Source: Holothuria scabra
Taxonomy: Eukaryota > Echinodermata > Holothuroidea > Aspidochirotida > Holothuriidae
Direction of reading: 5' to 3'
Assembly (NCBI GenBank): GCA_037179385.1
Contig: CM074200.1
Location: 32,553,884-32,617,883 of the forward strand
DNA: 64,000 nucleotides
In this document: piece after piece, positions 51,101 to 55,756 of the stretch
Layout: every line of letters begins with the position of its first letter
Numbering within the stretch: the first letter of the stretch is position 1
Program-made: the position numbers and the translations under genes
The notes under the pieces: model-generated
Told to the model about the DNA's origin: nothing
Databases searched by the model: none
The model's input: the letters and a program-made list of their open reading frames with translations, nothing else

Positions 51101-51532
51101 CTCTCACTAATTTCTGGATCAGAGACTGAGTATATGCCTAGGAACTGTCAATAGTGCTCAATACATCCATCAGTTAACGTTAGGCCTAGACAGCCTTCTG
51201 ACGTTACACATTTTGAAAATCGAAACATGAAAGGGTTTGGATTTATCTCATTCTGTATATCTGCTTTGCAAAAATTACGAGCGCCATTCATAGCCCCCAC
51301 CACTAAACCAAAGAGAAAAAAGGGATTTTTAACACATGTAACACGTAACATGTCCTTATGTAGGCTACGTCGTTAACTGTTACTTAATAGTGTTATCTAG
51401 GCCAAAAGTTACCTCACTGAACTGCAACGCTGACACGATGATAAGGACTGCACCAGCGAACAGAAGGAGAACACTGTACCGGTTCGACAAAAATGTCAAT
51501 GTCTGCTTTTGAATAACCTTTCCCACATTCAT
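181..51532 (-). CDS. GNPTAB: GNPTAB, GlcNAc-1-phosphotransferase alpha/beta precursor (spliced, 20 exons visible, 3' end outside window)
   Basis: Twenty minus-strand exons with GT-AG borders and matching phases join into one frame of 1343 codons plus two bases. The product is a Golgi Stealth-family enzyme that transfers GlcNAc-1-phosphate from UDP-GlcNAc to mannose on lysosomal hydrolases. Order seen: short cytosolic tail and signal anchor (about residues 20-36), CR1 (76-87), CR2 (322-365), CR3 (373-415, with LNDD at 399-402), LNR1 (432-462), Gly-rich linker, LNR2 (489-519), spacer region, a charged coiled-coil stretch (about 760-799), Gln-rich decapeptide repeats (876-1024), and a site-1-protease site at 1300/1301 opening the beta subunit. 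The EF-hand, CR4 and C-terminal membrane segment of the family must lie left of base 1. To the same point the human protein is about 370 residues shorter; much of the excess is in exon 19. Identity is by recall of the human sequence, not a search. Confidence 0.95.
366..1185 (-). other. GNPTAB intron 19
   Basis: 820 bp of non-coding AT-rich DNA. A run of 24 T lies at 583-606. I see no other repeat or motif. Confidence 0.85.
1186..2927 (-). CDS. GNPTAB: GNPTAB exon 19: giant alpha-spacer exon with Gln-rich decapeptide array
   Basis: 1742 bp, phase 1 in and phase 0 out at GAG|GTAGGT, with one uninterrupted frame of 580 codons. It starts [13 protein letters not shown], matching human GDITLKGYNLSKS, which fixes orthology. 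A charged coiled-coil stretch follows (roughly 2634-2755), then a Gln-rich region whose core (1960-2406) is about 15 copies of a [14 protein letters not shown] decapeptide. After it come acidic and basic low-complexity stretches and finally [13 protein letters not shown], matching human YLGFLPWEKKKYF. The family also has one large exon here, but the Gln array has no counterpart in the human protein. The spacer is probably disordered and solvent-exposed. Confidence 0.96.
1960..2406 (-). repeat. Coding 30-bp minisatellite encoding QQGxPQQxxG decapeptides
   Basis: About 15 tandem units lie inside exon 19, for example [30 protein letters not shown] and [10 protein letters not shown]. One unit is 9 residues (QQGLQQIGG); the others are 10. 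All keep the reading frame. Units differ at positions 4, 5, 8, 9 and 10, so the array is not freshly amplified. Confidence 0.95.
2928..3669 (-). other. GNPTAB intron 18
   Basis: 742 bp with a G-rich patch near 3260-3280 and nothing else that stands out. Confidence 0.85.
3670..3791 (-). CDS. GNPTAB: GNPTAB exon 18
   Basis: 122 bp, phase 2 in and phase 1 out. It encodes [20 protein letters not shown] and [20 protein letters not shown]. It is a charged helical stretch in the place of the human segment with [20 protein letters not shown]. Similarity is low, but both splice sites and the phases connect perfectly. Confidence 0.88.
3792..4903 (-). other. GNPTAB intron 17, with a degraded TTTCCATGA-rich repeat
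   Basis: Between about 4000 and 4290 the words TCATGACTTTTCC, TTTCCATAAC and TTTCCATGAA recur, ending near GACCCTGGGAAC. This composition resembles old non-autonomous hAT copies, but no convincing terminal repeat is left. Confidence 0.5.
4904..5049 (-). CDS. GNPTAB: GNPTAB exon 17
   Basis: 146 bp, phase 0 in and phase 2 out. It begins [20 protein letters not shown], matching human QITVEVDTREGPKLNS, and ends in a His/Pro/Glu-rich tract ([12 protein letters not shown]). In human this area leads into the DMAP-binding region, which helps recognise some lysosomal enzymes. Confidence 0.9.
6232..6325 (-). mobile_element. SINE 3' fragment, reverse
   Basis: TTTTATGGCCCAGTTTCCAG, CCTATTGGTTCAAGTCAAGC and CTTTTTTTCCAGTTGTGGCT are the reverse complement of the 22.3-kb SINE 3' third. 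Confidence 0.78.
6478..6890 (+). repeat. Dispersed repeat R2, copy at 6.5 kb
   Basis: This is the same order of blocks as the 42.05-kb copy, about 70-80% alike by eye. Neither copy has an ORF. Confidence 0.78.
7562..7770 (-). CDS. GNPTAB: GNPTAB exon 16: post-LNR domain
   Basis: 209 bp, phase 1 in and phase 0 out. Key stretches are [38 protein letters not shown] and NTDGEHTE. These align with human YFSFAEVAKRGVEGAYSD, IRHASIANKWKTIHLIM and NTNDEEFK. Donor GAG|GTAAGA. Confidence 0.94.
7771..9094 (-). other. GNPTAB intron 15
   Basis: 1.3 kb. A reverse SINE lies at 8595-8815. A degraded SINE tail with repeated GTTA units lies at about 8004-8045. Confidence 0.7.
8595..8815 (-). mobile_element. 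tRNA-derived SINE, diverged reverse copy
   Basis: On the minus strand it reads GTGTGGTCTAGTTGGTAGGG, then a TTTGATTTCC B-box-like part, ATAACAAAGACC, ATTAGCATAAGCAAT and GAAAAAAAGCTGTGAG, in the same order as the better copies. The 3' tail is decayed. Confidence 0.75.
9095..9206 (-). CDS. GNPTAB: GNPTAB exon 15: second half of LNR2
   Basis: 112 bp, phase 0 in and phase 1 out. It starts [20 protein letters not shown], which closes LNR2 (Cys 507, 512, 519), and runs to QNITLPKG. Human reads ACNVLSCGFDAGDCG...IPKG at this point. NIT is a candidate N-glycosylation site. Confidence 0.96.
9207..10010 (-). other. GNPTAB intron 14
   Basis: 804 bp, AT-rich, with a T-rich tract near 9958-9980. No mobile element is recognised. 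Confidence 0.8.
10011..10066 (-). CDS. GNPTAB: GNPTAB exon 14: first half of LNR2
   Basis: 56 bp, phase 1 in and phase 0 out. It encodes [19 protein letters not shown], matching human YCNQGCANSWLADKFCDQ. It contributes the first three cysteines of the second LNR. Donor ACT|GTAAGT. Confidence 0.95.
10067..11313 (-). other. GNPTAB intron 13
   Basis: 1.25 kb. It carries the piggyBac-type MITE at 10799-11049 and, near 10405-10445, a short reverse match to the SINE 3' part. The remainder is featureless. Confidence 0.75.
10795..11053. mobile_element. piggyBac-type MITE with TTAA target sites
   Basis: TTAA flanks a 251-bp element (10799-11049). Its ends are CCCTTTACCGTTGT and ACAACGGTAAAGGG, perfect inverted repeats of 14 bp. 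TTAA duplication plus a CCCTTT start is the hallmark of piggyBac. The interior is GC-richer than the surrounding intron and has no transposase, so the copy is non-autonomous. Confidence 0.92.
11314..11382 (-). CDS. GNPTAB: GNPTAB exon 13: Gly-rich linker between LNR modules
   Basis: 69 bp, phase 1 in and phase 1 out, ending T|GTAAGT. It encodes [20 protein letters not shown] then LDA. Human GNPTAB also has a Gly-rich linker between its two LNRs, with a different sequence. Phase agreement on both sides is the main support, since the linker itself is not conserved. Confidence 0.88.
11383..12256 (-). other. GNPTAB intron 12
   Basis: 874 bp. It contains the (ATT)n retro-tail at 12091-12172 and, at about 12185-12240, a stretch related to the 96-bp tandem unit of intron 7. 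Confidence 0.75.
12091..12172 (+). mobile_element. (ATT)n-tailed retroelement 3' end
   Basis: CTTTGAGACTTCTTGTGTAA then GGCGCTATATAAGAACTGTT, followed by about 13 ATT units. The same 3' end is found in reverse at 28455-28510. This is a SINE or LINE tail type; its 5' limit is not clear here. Confidence 0.7.
12257..12380 (-). CDS. GNPTAB: GNPTAB exon 12: first LNR (Notch-type) module
   Basis: 124 bp, phase 0 in and phase 1 out. [20 protein letters not shown] opens the exon, followed by [20 protein letters not shown]. The six cysteines (residues 432, 436, 446, 450, 455, 462) and the DWDGGDC end define a calcium-binding Lin-12/Notch repeat. In the family the LNR modules take part in substrate recognition. 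Confidence 0.97.
12381..13029 (-). other. GNPTAB introns 11 and 10: no added features
   Basis: Intron 11 (649 bp) is given by these coordinates. Intron 10 runs 13201-13723 (523 bp) and contains a run of 20 T at 13540-13559. I see no gene or mobile element in either. Confidence 0.8.
13030..13200 (-). CDS. GNPTAB: GNPTAB exon 11: Stealth CR3
   Basis: 171 bp, 57 codons in phase 0. It holds [40 protein letters not shown] and THAGGQK, the Stealth CR3 block. The LNDD acidic motif (residues 399-402) is intact; I infer it is part of the metal/donor site. The donor GTTTGT is weaker than the others but is the only GT that keeps frame into exon 12. Confidence 0.97.
13724..13855 (-). CDS. GNPTAB: GNPTAB exon 10: Stealth CR2
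   Basis: 132 bp, 44 codons in phase 0. It holds [31 protein letters not shown] and NLDNPR, nearly identical to human CR2. CR2 is the most diagnostic Stealth block and part of the catalytic core. The exon ends in VSHS before GTGAGT. Confidence 0.98.
13856..15162 (-). other. GNPTAB intron 9
   Basis: 1.3 kb. One copy of the GGGAAA-TATTGC dispersed repeat lies at about 14698-14838. The rest is unremarkable. Confidence 0.7.
15163..15207 (-). CDS. GNPTAB: GNPTAB exon 9 (45-bp mini-exon)
   Basis: Only 15 codons in phase 0: [15 protein letters not shown]. It is flanked by TTGATGCAG on one side and GAG|GTAAGT on the other. The RFEDNE end is identical to the human residues just before CR2. It would be missed by length-based ORF finding, but the phase and motif fit are exact. 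Confidence 0.93.
15480..15722 (-). mobile_element. tRNA-derived SINE, reverse copy
   Basis: Read on the minus strand it starts TGTTCGGTCTAGTGGTGATA, shares GTGAGTCATACCAAAGACT with the 22.3-kb copy, and ends AAAACTCCATCTAATCAAC. It is nearly full length but diverged. Confidence 0.82.
16852..16981 (+). mobile_element. 5'-truncated SINE
   Basis: It begins at AAGCATAGAGTACTGGAGTA and continues AGGGAAAACAAGCCAGTAAG, AAAAAGGCTGTGG and CTATTTATCTAACTAAC. This is the 3' half of the SINE at 22.3 kb; the tRNA head is missing. Confidence 0.8.
17622..17690 (-). CDS. GNPTAB: GNPTAB exon 8
   Basis: 69 bp, 23 codons in phase 0. [20 protein letters not shown] then LET corresponds to human ...IDGKELTISPAYLLWDLS, with the same (L/F)LxW(D/N)L core just upstream of CR2. 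An A-rich run follows on the plus strand and forms the pyrimidine tract of the acceptor. Confidence 0.92.
17691..19702 (-). other. GNPTAB intron 7
   Basis: 2.0 kb. It includes the 96-bp tandem repeat (19396-19640), a related single stretch at 18770-18870, and a reverse copy of a CCTGTTGTAAGAGG motif near 18310 that recurs at 33045 and 45550. Confidence 0.7.
19396..19640. repeat. 96-bp tandem repeat, about 2.5 units
   Basis: AATGCACAG(T/G)CC(A/C)AC(A/G)TTG recurs at 19396, 19492 and 19588, a 96-bp period. Units include CAGCTCAGTCCTAGTGCATT and CTAACTCCTACAGTGTATTA and are nearly identical. Single relatives occur at 18.77-18.87 kb and 12.19-12.24 kb. Confidence 0.9.
19703..19780 (-). CDS. GNPTAB: GNPTAB exon 7
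   Basis: 78 bp, 26 codons in phase 0, acceptor TTATTTCAG and donor GAG|GTAAAT. It encodes [20 protein letters not shown] then KTILTE, matching in position the human segment VKLLQLYSEASVALLKLNN. It is a structural part of the luminal alpha domain. Confidence 0.9.
19781..20731 (-). other. GNPTAB intron 6
   Basis: 951 bp, AT-rich; nothing recognised beyond a TTTCCCTTTAA word near 20225 that echoes a dispersed repeat end. Confidence 0.75.
20732..20863 (-). CDS. GNPTAB: GNPTAB exon 6
   Basis: 132 bp, 44 codons in phase 0. It begins [20 protein letters not shown] and ends in QREFITK before GTAAAA. It corresponds to the human stretch from LTTDKEVPGLVLMQDLAF to the KLPENLSSKV region. It has a short hydrophobic strand and a Lys/Glu-rich helix and no catalytic residues. 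Confidence 0.92.
20864..21814 (-). other. GNPTAB intron 5
   Basis: 951 bp. It holds a run of 20 C (21520-21539) and a degraded copy of the 159-bp MITE (21611-21764). Confidence 0.75.
21611..21764. mobile_element. Decayed relative of the 159-bp MITE
   Basis: ACCTATTTCCAAATCCAAAT, AAAGCATTGTGGGATTGGGT and TATCCCACAATCCTTTGTAA copy the ends of the 31.25-kb element with several changes. Confidence 0.72.
21815..21888 (-). CDS. GNPTAB: GNPTAB exon 5
   Basis: 74 bp, phase 1 in and phase 0 out, with acceptor TTCACACAG and donor TTG|GTATGT. It encodes [18 protein letters not shown] then TLSRGYL. The last residues line up with the human WRGYLTTD segment, whose TTD comes from the next exon here. It is short and weakly conserved at its start, but the phase fit and splice sites on both sides support it. 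Confidence 0.88.
22284..22554 (+). mobile_element. tRNA-derived SINE with 14-bp target duplication
   Basis: The SINE body is 22298-22540. Its head has an A-box-like TGGTCTAACGGTAAGAGC and a decayed B-box near CCCAGGTCGAGTCATACC. The tail ends in TCTATCTAACTAACT. ACAAGGGCTGGGGA on the left and ACAAGAGCTGGGGA on the right are the target duplication. Related copies occur at 6.2, 8.6, 15.5 and 16.9 kb. Confidence 0.88.
23843..24090. mobile_element. Tc1/mariner-type MITE with TA target sites
   Basis: TA dinucleotides flank a 244-bp element (23845-24088). Its inverted ends start C(A/G)ATCTTGGACAAAACT and continue with a shared GGAACAC a few bases further. TA duplication and this TIR length fit the Tc1/mariner superfamily. 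No transposase frame is present. Confidence 0.78.
26863..27092 (-). CDS. GNPTAB: GNPTAB exon 4: luminal alpha region after CR1
   Basis: 230 bp, entering in phase 2 and leaving in phase 1 at GATG|GTAAGT. It reads [20 protein letters not shown] and goes on through [20 protein letters not shown]. This aligns with the human block carrying two cysteines, LPANITLKDLPSLYPSF and SDIFN. NAT and NLT are candidate N-glycosylation sites. The tail is Pro/Glu/Lys-rich and weakly conserved. Confidence 0.92.
27093..28263 (-). other. GNPTAB intron 3
   Basis: 1.2 kb, AT-rich with several TACAGTA/TACTGTA words. No element recognised. Confidence 0.8.
28264..28392 (-). CDS. GNPTAB: GNPTAB exon 3: Stealth CR1
   Basis: 129 bp, entering in phase 2 (its first base completes Arg) and leaving in phase 2. 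It holds [18 protein letters not shown], the Stealth conserved region 1 with the IDxVYTWV(N/D) signature at residues 76-87. CR1 is part of the nucleotide-sugar phosphotransferase fold shared with bacterial capsule Stealth proteins. NGS at residue 84 is a glycosylation sequon at the same place as human NGT. The stretch after CR1 is Asn/Ser-rich and not conserved. Confidence 0.96.
28435..28601 (-). mobile_element. Truncated (ATT)n retro-insert with 20-bp target duplication
   Basis: CAACAGTGGAAATATGTATT is present perfectly at 28435-28454 and 28582-28601. Between them is a 127-bp minus-strand insert with an (AAT)n run, CAGTTCTTATATAGCGCC and ACACAAGAAGTCTCAAAGCG, the reverse of the 12.1-kb tail. 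Perfect duplicates suggest a fairly recent target-primed insertion. Confidence 0.9.
28798..29020. mobile_element. hAT-like MITE, decayed
   Basis: The left end CAGGCCTTGAATTTT and the reverse of the right end (CAAACCTTGAGTTTT) form an imperfect inverted pair. The CAGG start is hAT-like. No exact target duplication is found, so the class is tentative. Confidence 0.5.
31251..31409. mobile_element. 159-bp MITE with 41-bp inverted ends
   Basis: The ends start AGACCTATTTCCAAATAGCA on both strands and stay paired for 41 bp with two mismatches. The core is under 80 bp. A decayed relative lies at 21611-21764. Superfamily is unclear because the target duplication is not obvious. Confidence 0.85.
31903..31988 (-). 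CDS. GNPTAB: GNPTAB exon 2: start of the luminal domain
   Basis: 86 bp, entering in phase 0 and leaving in phase 2 at AG|GTATGT. It reads [20 protein letters not shown] followed by IAGKAFQN. This matches the conserved luminal segment right after the anchor in animal GNPTAB (EWSRDQY, DNIAGK-FQNR). It follows a 19.4-kb first intron. Confidence 0.95.
36216..36259 (+). other. Five nuclear-receptor-type half-sites in direct repeat
   Basis: AGGTCA at 36216, 36224, 36234 and 36244 and GGGTCA at 36254, with spacers of 2, 4, 4 and 4 bases. Spacing of 4 (DR4) suits some RXR heterodimers. It lies in a repeat block, so function is only a possibility. Confidence 0.4.
36639..36694. repeat. (CA)n microsatellite
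   Basis: A CA-dinucleotide tract of about 50 bp broken by ATAC interruptions. Confidence 0.95.
37286..37649. mobile_element. hAT-like MITE with GGTTGTCC subrepeats
   Basis: The left end CAGGCCTCGATTTTCA and the right end TGAAAATCGAGCCCTG are inverted with one mismatch. Inside, GGTTGTCC and its reverse GGACAACC recur at least nine times near both ends. The CAGGGCTCGA start is typical of hAT; the 8-bp target site is not cleanly preserved. Confidence 0.8.
37909..38330. mobile_element. TIR element with GGTGCTTTTACA ends
   Basis: GGGTGCTTTTACACTTTATC then CGGATCTGATCGCC on the left pairs with the reverse of GGCAATCAGATCCGAATCAA plus ATGTAAAAGCACC on the right. ATTTACACTACA(G/A)ATTTGAT repeats internally. 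It is a non-autonomous DNA transposon, possibly hAT. Confidence 0.78.
38840..39295 (+). repeat. Dispersed repeat R1, copy A
   Basis: It shares TTTCCCTTTAAAATTAAAAA, GCATGTTGCACAGAGAGG, TTGGTACAAG, ACAACAATAACA and GCTCAGGAATGT in order with copy B at 54.53-55.44 kb. In copy B a 467-bp element interrupts the series. Confidence 0.8.
41218..41483. mobile_element. MITE with CCCAGGAGAAAATT ends and an AACAGGT cluster
   Basis: CCCAGGAGAAAATT at the left and AATTTTCTCCTGGG at the right are a perfect 14-bp inverted pair, 266 bp apart. The interior holds about ten AACAGG or CCTGTT words on both strands. Superfamily unknown. Confidence 0.8.
42050..42450 (+). repeat. Dispersed repeat R2, copy at 42 kb
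   Basis: TAATTCCTCTCAAG, CAAATATCTG(T/C)TTACAGAGCC, CAGACTAAG(C/A)AAGATTATTT and AAAATTTGCCAAAATAA are shared in order with 6478-6890. The 42-kb copy has a small palindrome (GGTTTAACAA-type) not seen in the other. Confidence 0.8.
42455..42761. mobile_element. Possible MITE with TTTAAAGGGCC-like ends
   Basis: CTTTAAAGGGCCAAAC at the left and GGGCCTTTAAG at the right are imperfect inverses. The right two-thirds (GAAGCAATAAACTG, GATGAATTTCAGAC, GAACTGGGCCTTTAA) recurs at 56702-56893. No clear target duplication. Confidence 0.5.
43062..43138 (-). repeat. GGTACC-rich repeat, left copy
   Basis: CATGGTACCACTGATAATTG then GTACCATTGGTACTG and CACAAATGGTACC; inverted copy at 50231-50306. Confidence 0.8.
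43702..44645. repeat. 339-bp tandem duplication interrupted by a MITE
   Basis: Unit 1 is 43702-44040; unit 2 is 44041-44048 plus 44338-44645. Shared words in order include CCCATTTGATAAATG, AAACAGGGAA, AAAATTGCC and TGCTCATCA. The hAT-like MITE (44049-44329) sits eight bases into unit 2. Confidence 0.85.
44041..44337. mobile_element. hAT-like MITE with 8-bp target duplication
   Basis: ACTGTGAG flanks a 281-bp element on both sides. The ends are CATGGACGTCCGCAG and CTGCGGACGCCCATG, inverted with one mismatch. Subterminal runs of G and C follow each end. The 8-bp duplication fits hAT. No coding capacity. Confidence 0.9.
45883..46232. mobile_element. hAT-like MITE nested in the foldback-like element
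   Basis: TAACACAT flanks a 334-bp element (45891-46224). Its ends are CATAGGCGTAGGAAGC and GCTTCCAACGCTTATG, inverted with two mismatches. The perfect 8-bp duplication supports hAT. A partial sibling lies at about 46676-46960. Confidence 0.88.
46676..46960. mobile_element. Partial sibling of the nested hAT-like MITE
   Basis: It shares CGTAGGAAGCTGTT-like start, an AATTTGATGCAA core and AGAAGCATACTTTCGCC near the end with 45891-46224. The outer right end is decayed and no target duplication is visible. Confidence 0.6.
48699..49080. mobile_element. hAT-like MITE with CAGGCCCGTGGCCAG ends
   Basis: CAGGCCCGTGGCCAG at the left and CTGGCTACGGGCCTG at the right are inverted with one mismatch, 382 bp apart, each followed by a G- or C-rich stretch. 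It also sits inside the foldback-like element. No duplication was found. Confidence 0.75.
50231..50306 (+). repeat. GGTACC-rich repeat, right inverted copy
   Basis: GGTACCATTTGTGGCGGTAC then CAATGGTACCAATTATCAGT and GGTACCGTGAAA, the reverse complement of the 43.06-kb copy with few changes. Confidence 0.8.
51413..51532 (-). CDS. GNPTAB: GNPTAB exon 1: start codon, cytosolic tail and signal anchor
   Basis: Forty codons, ending in phase 0 at a GTAACT donor. The ATG has A at -3. The peptide starts [12 protein letters not shown], continues with a basic SNRYS stretch, then a hydrophobic run of about 17 residues ending in [10 protein letters not shown]. This matches the human N-terminus in length and in the conserved SNRY/SHRY and VSA-QF-E residues. 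It is the type II signal anchor that places the enzyme in the Golgi membrane. A second ATG four bases downstream is out of frame, so the start is unambiguous. Confidence 0.92.
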
Positions 51533-51720
51533 GTTCGTCAAATAGCCAAAATTGACACCGCATAGAAATATATCCTTTCTCTTTTGAAGATAAAGGTTTG
51601 TTCTACAAACTAAGAACGTAAAATTTACATTTCGTTGGAGCGATTTGTGATGTCAGTACTGCCACGGAGGCGGCCATGACAGTTTATGTGAGGGCGCTCA
51701 TACGGTTATTAAATGCAGAG
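51533..51720 (-). promoter_or_regulatory. GNPTAB: GNPTAB 5' leader and likely core promoter
   Basis: The DNA just upstream of the ATG contains a GC-richer patch (about 51650-51700) in AT-rich surroundings. On the gene strand it holds a GGCCGCC run and a CRE-like TGACATCA. No clear TATA box is placed at a sensible distance. The transcription start cannot be fixed from sequence, and an upstream non-coding exon cannot be excluded. Confidence 0.3.
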
Positions 51721-54528
51721 CCACATATTTGGCTTTCGCCTCCTATAACCCGGGAGAGATACACCAACCACAGTGATCCTATCCCAATATTAATTAATAG
51801 GATCTCTATTTAATGCATATGGCTCTGTATTTATGTCGTTCTTTAAAAGAAATTCCATTAGAAGTATATTCGAATTGTGAATTTTGCTTAGGTTACTCTG
51901 TATGATTCCCATGGGCGACGATCACTGGCGGACAGGAGGGCCCGTTCCCAAATATGTTCGAGGGGGGACACGGCATCAAATGTCCCCAAATATCTGACGC
52001 GTGGATAAAAAATTTTTGTAACTGATATTCTTATACTGAGATTGATGAGCCGTATGTTGTTTTGTTTTGTTCATCATTACAAAAAAGTGCCAATCTCCAC
52101 AGTTACATTTGGTTGTAAACTGTTAAACGCGAGTTTCAGATCGGATAATAGTACTGTCTTCGCAAACAGCTTAAGTAACTGCGTCGGTGCGTTATTAAAT
52201 AGGCCTATTCTAACGAAAAAAACGATAGAAATCCTCTCTCTACTACTGTTTGGAATCTTCTTTATTTAGACGTGGCACAACATCATATCGTGTAGAAAAT
52301 TAAATGTCCCAAATAATAAGAACATGGCAGGGGTGGCCCCAGGATTTCCCCGACGGGGAGGGGGAAGCTCCCCGACAGGCCGGGGCCAGCATTTCAAGGC
52401 CCCGACAAAGGCTTTGAATAAGTCCCGACGTGGCACAACTTAGTAGATTTTCAGGCGCGCATAGCGCAAAATTTTTAGCTGTCTTTTCAACAAACTTAAA
52501 AATCTTGAGTTTATTCAGTGAAAGACAAAATGTAAAATTTTTGAAAGAAATTTGGTTTCCGAGGGCCATTAAAAAGTTGGGATGTTTGTTGAAGAACCTG
52601 TCCCTCATATGGGCAAAATCAAAAACGTTTTGTTTGCGAAAACTGAATAATTTTGGAATTACGCATTTAATCGTACTAGGCCTACGTGCTAATTAGGCTT
52701 CAACACGACACTAGAAGTGTGCCAGAAAAGAAATTTTAGAATTTAATGTAAGAAAATCTGGCTTTTTGGTTCGGTTTTGGCGTTTTATCATTACATGTCT
52801 TTTAAGAGCAAACTTAGGTAGAATGTTGGAGTGATTAATAGAGTTGGCTTTGGCTATTTATTTAACGGAGTATTCATCGAAATTAGAAAATGTTGCCACT
52901 TTTAACAATCTGAAGCTTATATTGGAGAAAAGTTGTAATTGTTGGACAGATTTGGGGGTTTTATGAAAAGATCTTATCTTCTCATACGAAAATTCAAGTA
53001 AGGGATGATCTGTAGTTTTATTGGGGTTACCTAATATCATCATGCAGATTAAAGCCCTCGGACCATATTGGGAAAATTTTCCCGCGGAAAAGGTTTGGCT
53101 TCCTAATATATTTGAAGTTTTATATTTTATATATTCACACAGACGTACGGGTGCGTTTTAGTTTGGGAATGGGCGAAATTGTACTTTTTTGTCCAAAAAA
53201 TGTAGTTTTCCCCGAAAGACTATCAAAGTGCAGAGCACAGAAATTTTTAAAAAATTGAGAACGCCCAGACAGCAGATAAGTGGCATTTCCCGGGCTCGTT
53301 ACTAAAAACAAAGCAGTCATTATTTTGAGCATTTTTCCGCAATAAAATTATCACTTCATAATATTGCCCCAAAACGAAGAATAATTTACAAGCATGAATC
53401 GGTTCGACCAAAACACTACATATCTAAGCGGAGCGCCACCATCAGTTGGCGCGAAGCTTGCAAAAAATTGTTAAAAAATCTAACCCCTCAGACAACCGGA
53501 AATGGCATTTCCCAGACTTGTAACTAGAAATGAAGCAGTCGTTATTTTGAGCTTTCCTTTGAAATGAAAGTTTCACTTGAACAGAAAACCCCAACTTGCT
53601 AAGTGATCAGAAAATCACCAGGTAAAAGGCACTGCTATACTACACAGTATAATGTTCTTGTCTCTTTCGGGGGTAAACTATATGCAACGGAATTGAAAAC
53701 ATACAAGTGTTTTTGTCCGTATTAAGAATCTTCGTAGTATTCAATTGCAAGGTCCGCTAAACAGATGAGATTTTCTACATGACTGCCCGAACCCCAGATT
53801 AAAAACGATTTTACTTCCAACGTAGTTGAAGATATGTTACGTTACAGGGTGGGTTCAAATGAATTTCACGACTACCCGACGAAACTGGATTTTCTCAACA
53901 ACAGGAGGAGGGCAGCCTCTCGACGAGAGCATGACCTTGCTGATTGGAAGATGGGATGAGGGCTGGCTAAGCTAGAAAGAAATGATTAAAAACAGATTCA
54001 GATATGCACTGAAATAGCTTTACAAAAGAAAAAAATAGTTAATAAAAAGTTCATGATCATCAGTCCAGTAACTTCAGTCCTTTACGTTCATTTTTAGGCC
54101 TCTCCGAGGATATTGCCGTCCTTCCCCGACGGGGAAGGAGATAGGACAAGGTACATGGAATGAGGTACAACAGAGCTAAGAAGAAGTGATTGAAAGTCAA
54201 TTTCGATATGTATTAAAGGGAAATATTGCATTTTAAATCTAGACCCAGTAAAAACAGATGAAAAATACAAAGCAAAATCTAGAATTATAAAAAAATTTAC
54301 ATCTCTAAAGTTGCAAAGGGGACATAAATCGCATTACCAACTGGCAGCTTTAATTTCAGTCCAGGTGTTAGCAAGGCTCAAACTGTAAAAAGTAAAGTAA
54401 AAATAAAAAAATATACATTAAAGAGCAGGATAAAGGAATTCTAACTCCCATCTTTGAGGACATTCTTGAGCTGAAAACAAAATGTTAAAGTTTATTCACT
54501 TAAAACAAATTGGTCCATTTCGAAGTAA

Positions 54529-55440
54529 TTTGTGACTGTTTTGTTGTACAACTCACACTACCTGCTTTCTTTCCCTTTAAAATTAAAAATGTTTCTATAA
54601 CTTTCAAGACTTCCTGTTTTCTTGCATAGCATGTTGCACAGAGAGGGCTTAATAAATCACATTCCCTCATAAGAGTAAGAGTGATATTACGCCTTGGTAC
54701 AAGCTGCAGTAACTTTCTGAAAACCAAGAAATACAAAGATTGTATTTTGGGTAGTTCAAACAAGGAGGCTACAGGCTGGTCTCACACCCCAGTAATTTCC
54801 CCATTGACTTACACACTAAATTAGCTCCCTTTCGAGGCCGCTGCAGCCTTGTCAAAGTTCACACCTATTTCAAGACACCATCACTTGATAGCTGACAAGT
54901 TTGCCCATCATGGCACTACAAAATTTCCATACCATGACCGTATAGATTTTGAGCTGCAAGGACTTAAATTTTTTGTAGGGTACACCCACCCCTAGCCTCT
55001 TCACAAAAACGGAAAATCTCCTCCATTTGACAACAATTTTTTAAACAGTCAAAATCACCATCAATCTCACCCAAATTTTCAACATCCACACTCTGGCAAG
55101 TAATCTTTCATATTCATGGACTTTCATCACCCAGCTGGTAGGTTATCTTGGCAAAATTTGGTCAAAACCAGAGCTAAAAGTACTACTTCTTTGAGGGTGG
55201 GCACTTGACGCTCTAGAACATTACTCTAATGGAGTAGTGAGACCTACAAGGCCTTGTAGAACCTCATTGGTACAACAATGACATCACGAATTATTTTGCA
55301 ATGTACCATTTTAAGCTGATTGAATAAATTTAACATTTTATATCTCAGCTCAGGAATGTTATATGGGAACTGGACCGTTGTATTCATTTTTATTATTCTT
55401 GTTTTTTTTTTTTTGGCTTGAGGTACACTTAAATCATTTG
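54529..55440 (+). repeat. Dispersed repeat R1, copy B, interrupted
   Basis: This is the same block order as 38840-39295, with 54778-55244 inserted between the GTTGCACAGAG half and the ACAACAATGACATC half. Confidence 0.78.
54778..55244 (+). mobile_element. 467-bp MITE-like element, copy 1
   Basis: It starts GGTCTCACACCCCAGTAATT and ends GGAGTAGTGAGACC, a short inverted terminus. Copy 2 at 57193-57659 has exactly the same length in the opposite orientation. The break it makes in repeat R1 shows it moved as a unit. Confidence 0.82.
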
Positions 55441-55739
55441 AAGCGGTGAGCGCCACCGTTCTTCGGAGTCGATGGTGACCTACAGGCCCTGCTACAGCAT
55501 TGTCTCAAATTATTCAGTAGTTAATTAATTCTAGTAATCTTCATTAAAACACTTGGTATAAGGTTTGCAGAGAAGGAGGCTCTAGTCTGGGACTTGGCCT
55601 CGAGTCCGACTCGAGTCCAGGTTTTGGGGGGCTTCCGACTTACTTGAGACTTGGGTTCAAAAGACTCGGGACTTGATTTCAGACTTGACCCCAAGAAAGC
55701 AAGGGTGGCGCCAGCTGGGGCCCCCGTCGGGGAGCAATG

Positions 55740-55756
55740 CCCCCCCCCCCCCCCCC
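55740..55756. repeat. Poly(C) tract
   Basis: Seventeen C in a row. Similar G or C runs lie at about 5251, 7502, 21520 (20 C), 46693, 59055 and 60741. Confidence 0.95.

Larger units (their letters stand above)
31989..51412 (-). other. GNPTAB intron 1 (19.4 kb)
   Basis: The first intron, between the signal-anchor exon and the luminal exon 2. 31989-34090 is mostly unique AT-rich DNA with a GC-richer patch around 32.72-33.05 kb. 34.1-36.7 kb is a diverged repeat. 37.2-41.5 kb has three TIR elements. 42-43.1 kb has dispersed repeats. 43.7-50.3 kb contains a tandem duplication, the foldback-like element and nested MITEs. 50.3-51.4 kb shows nothing recognisable. First introns often hold enhancers; no element can be named from sequence alone. 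Confidence 0.8.
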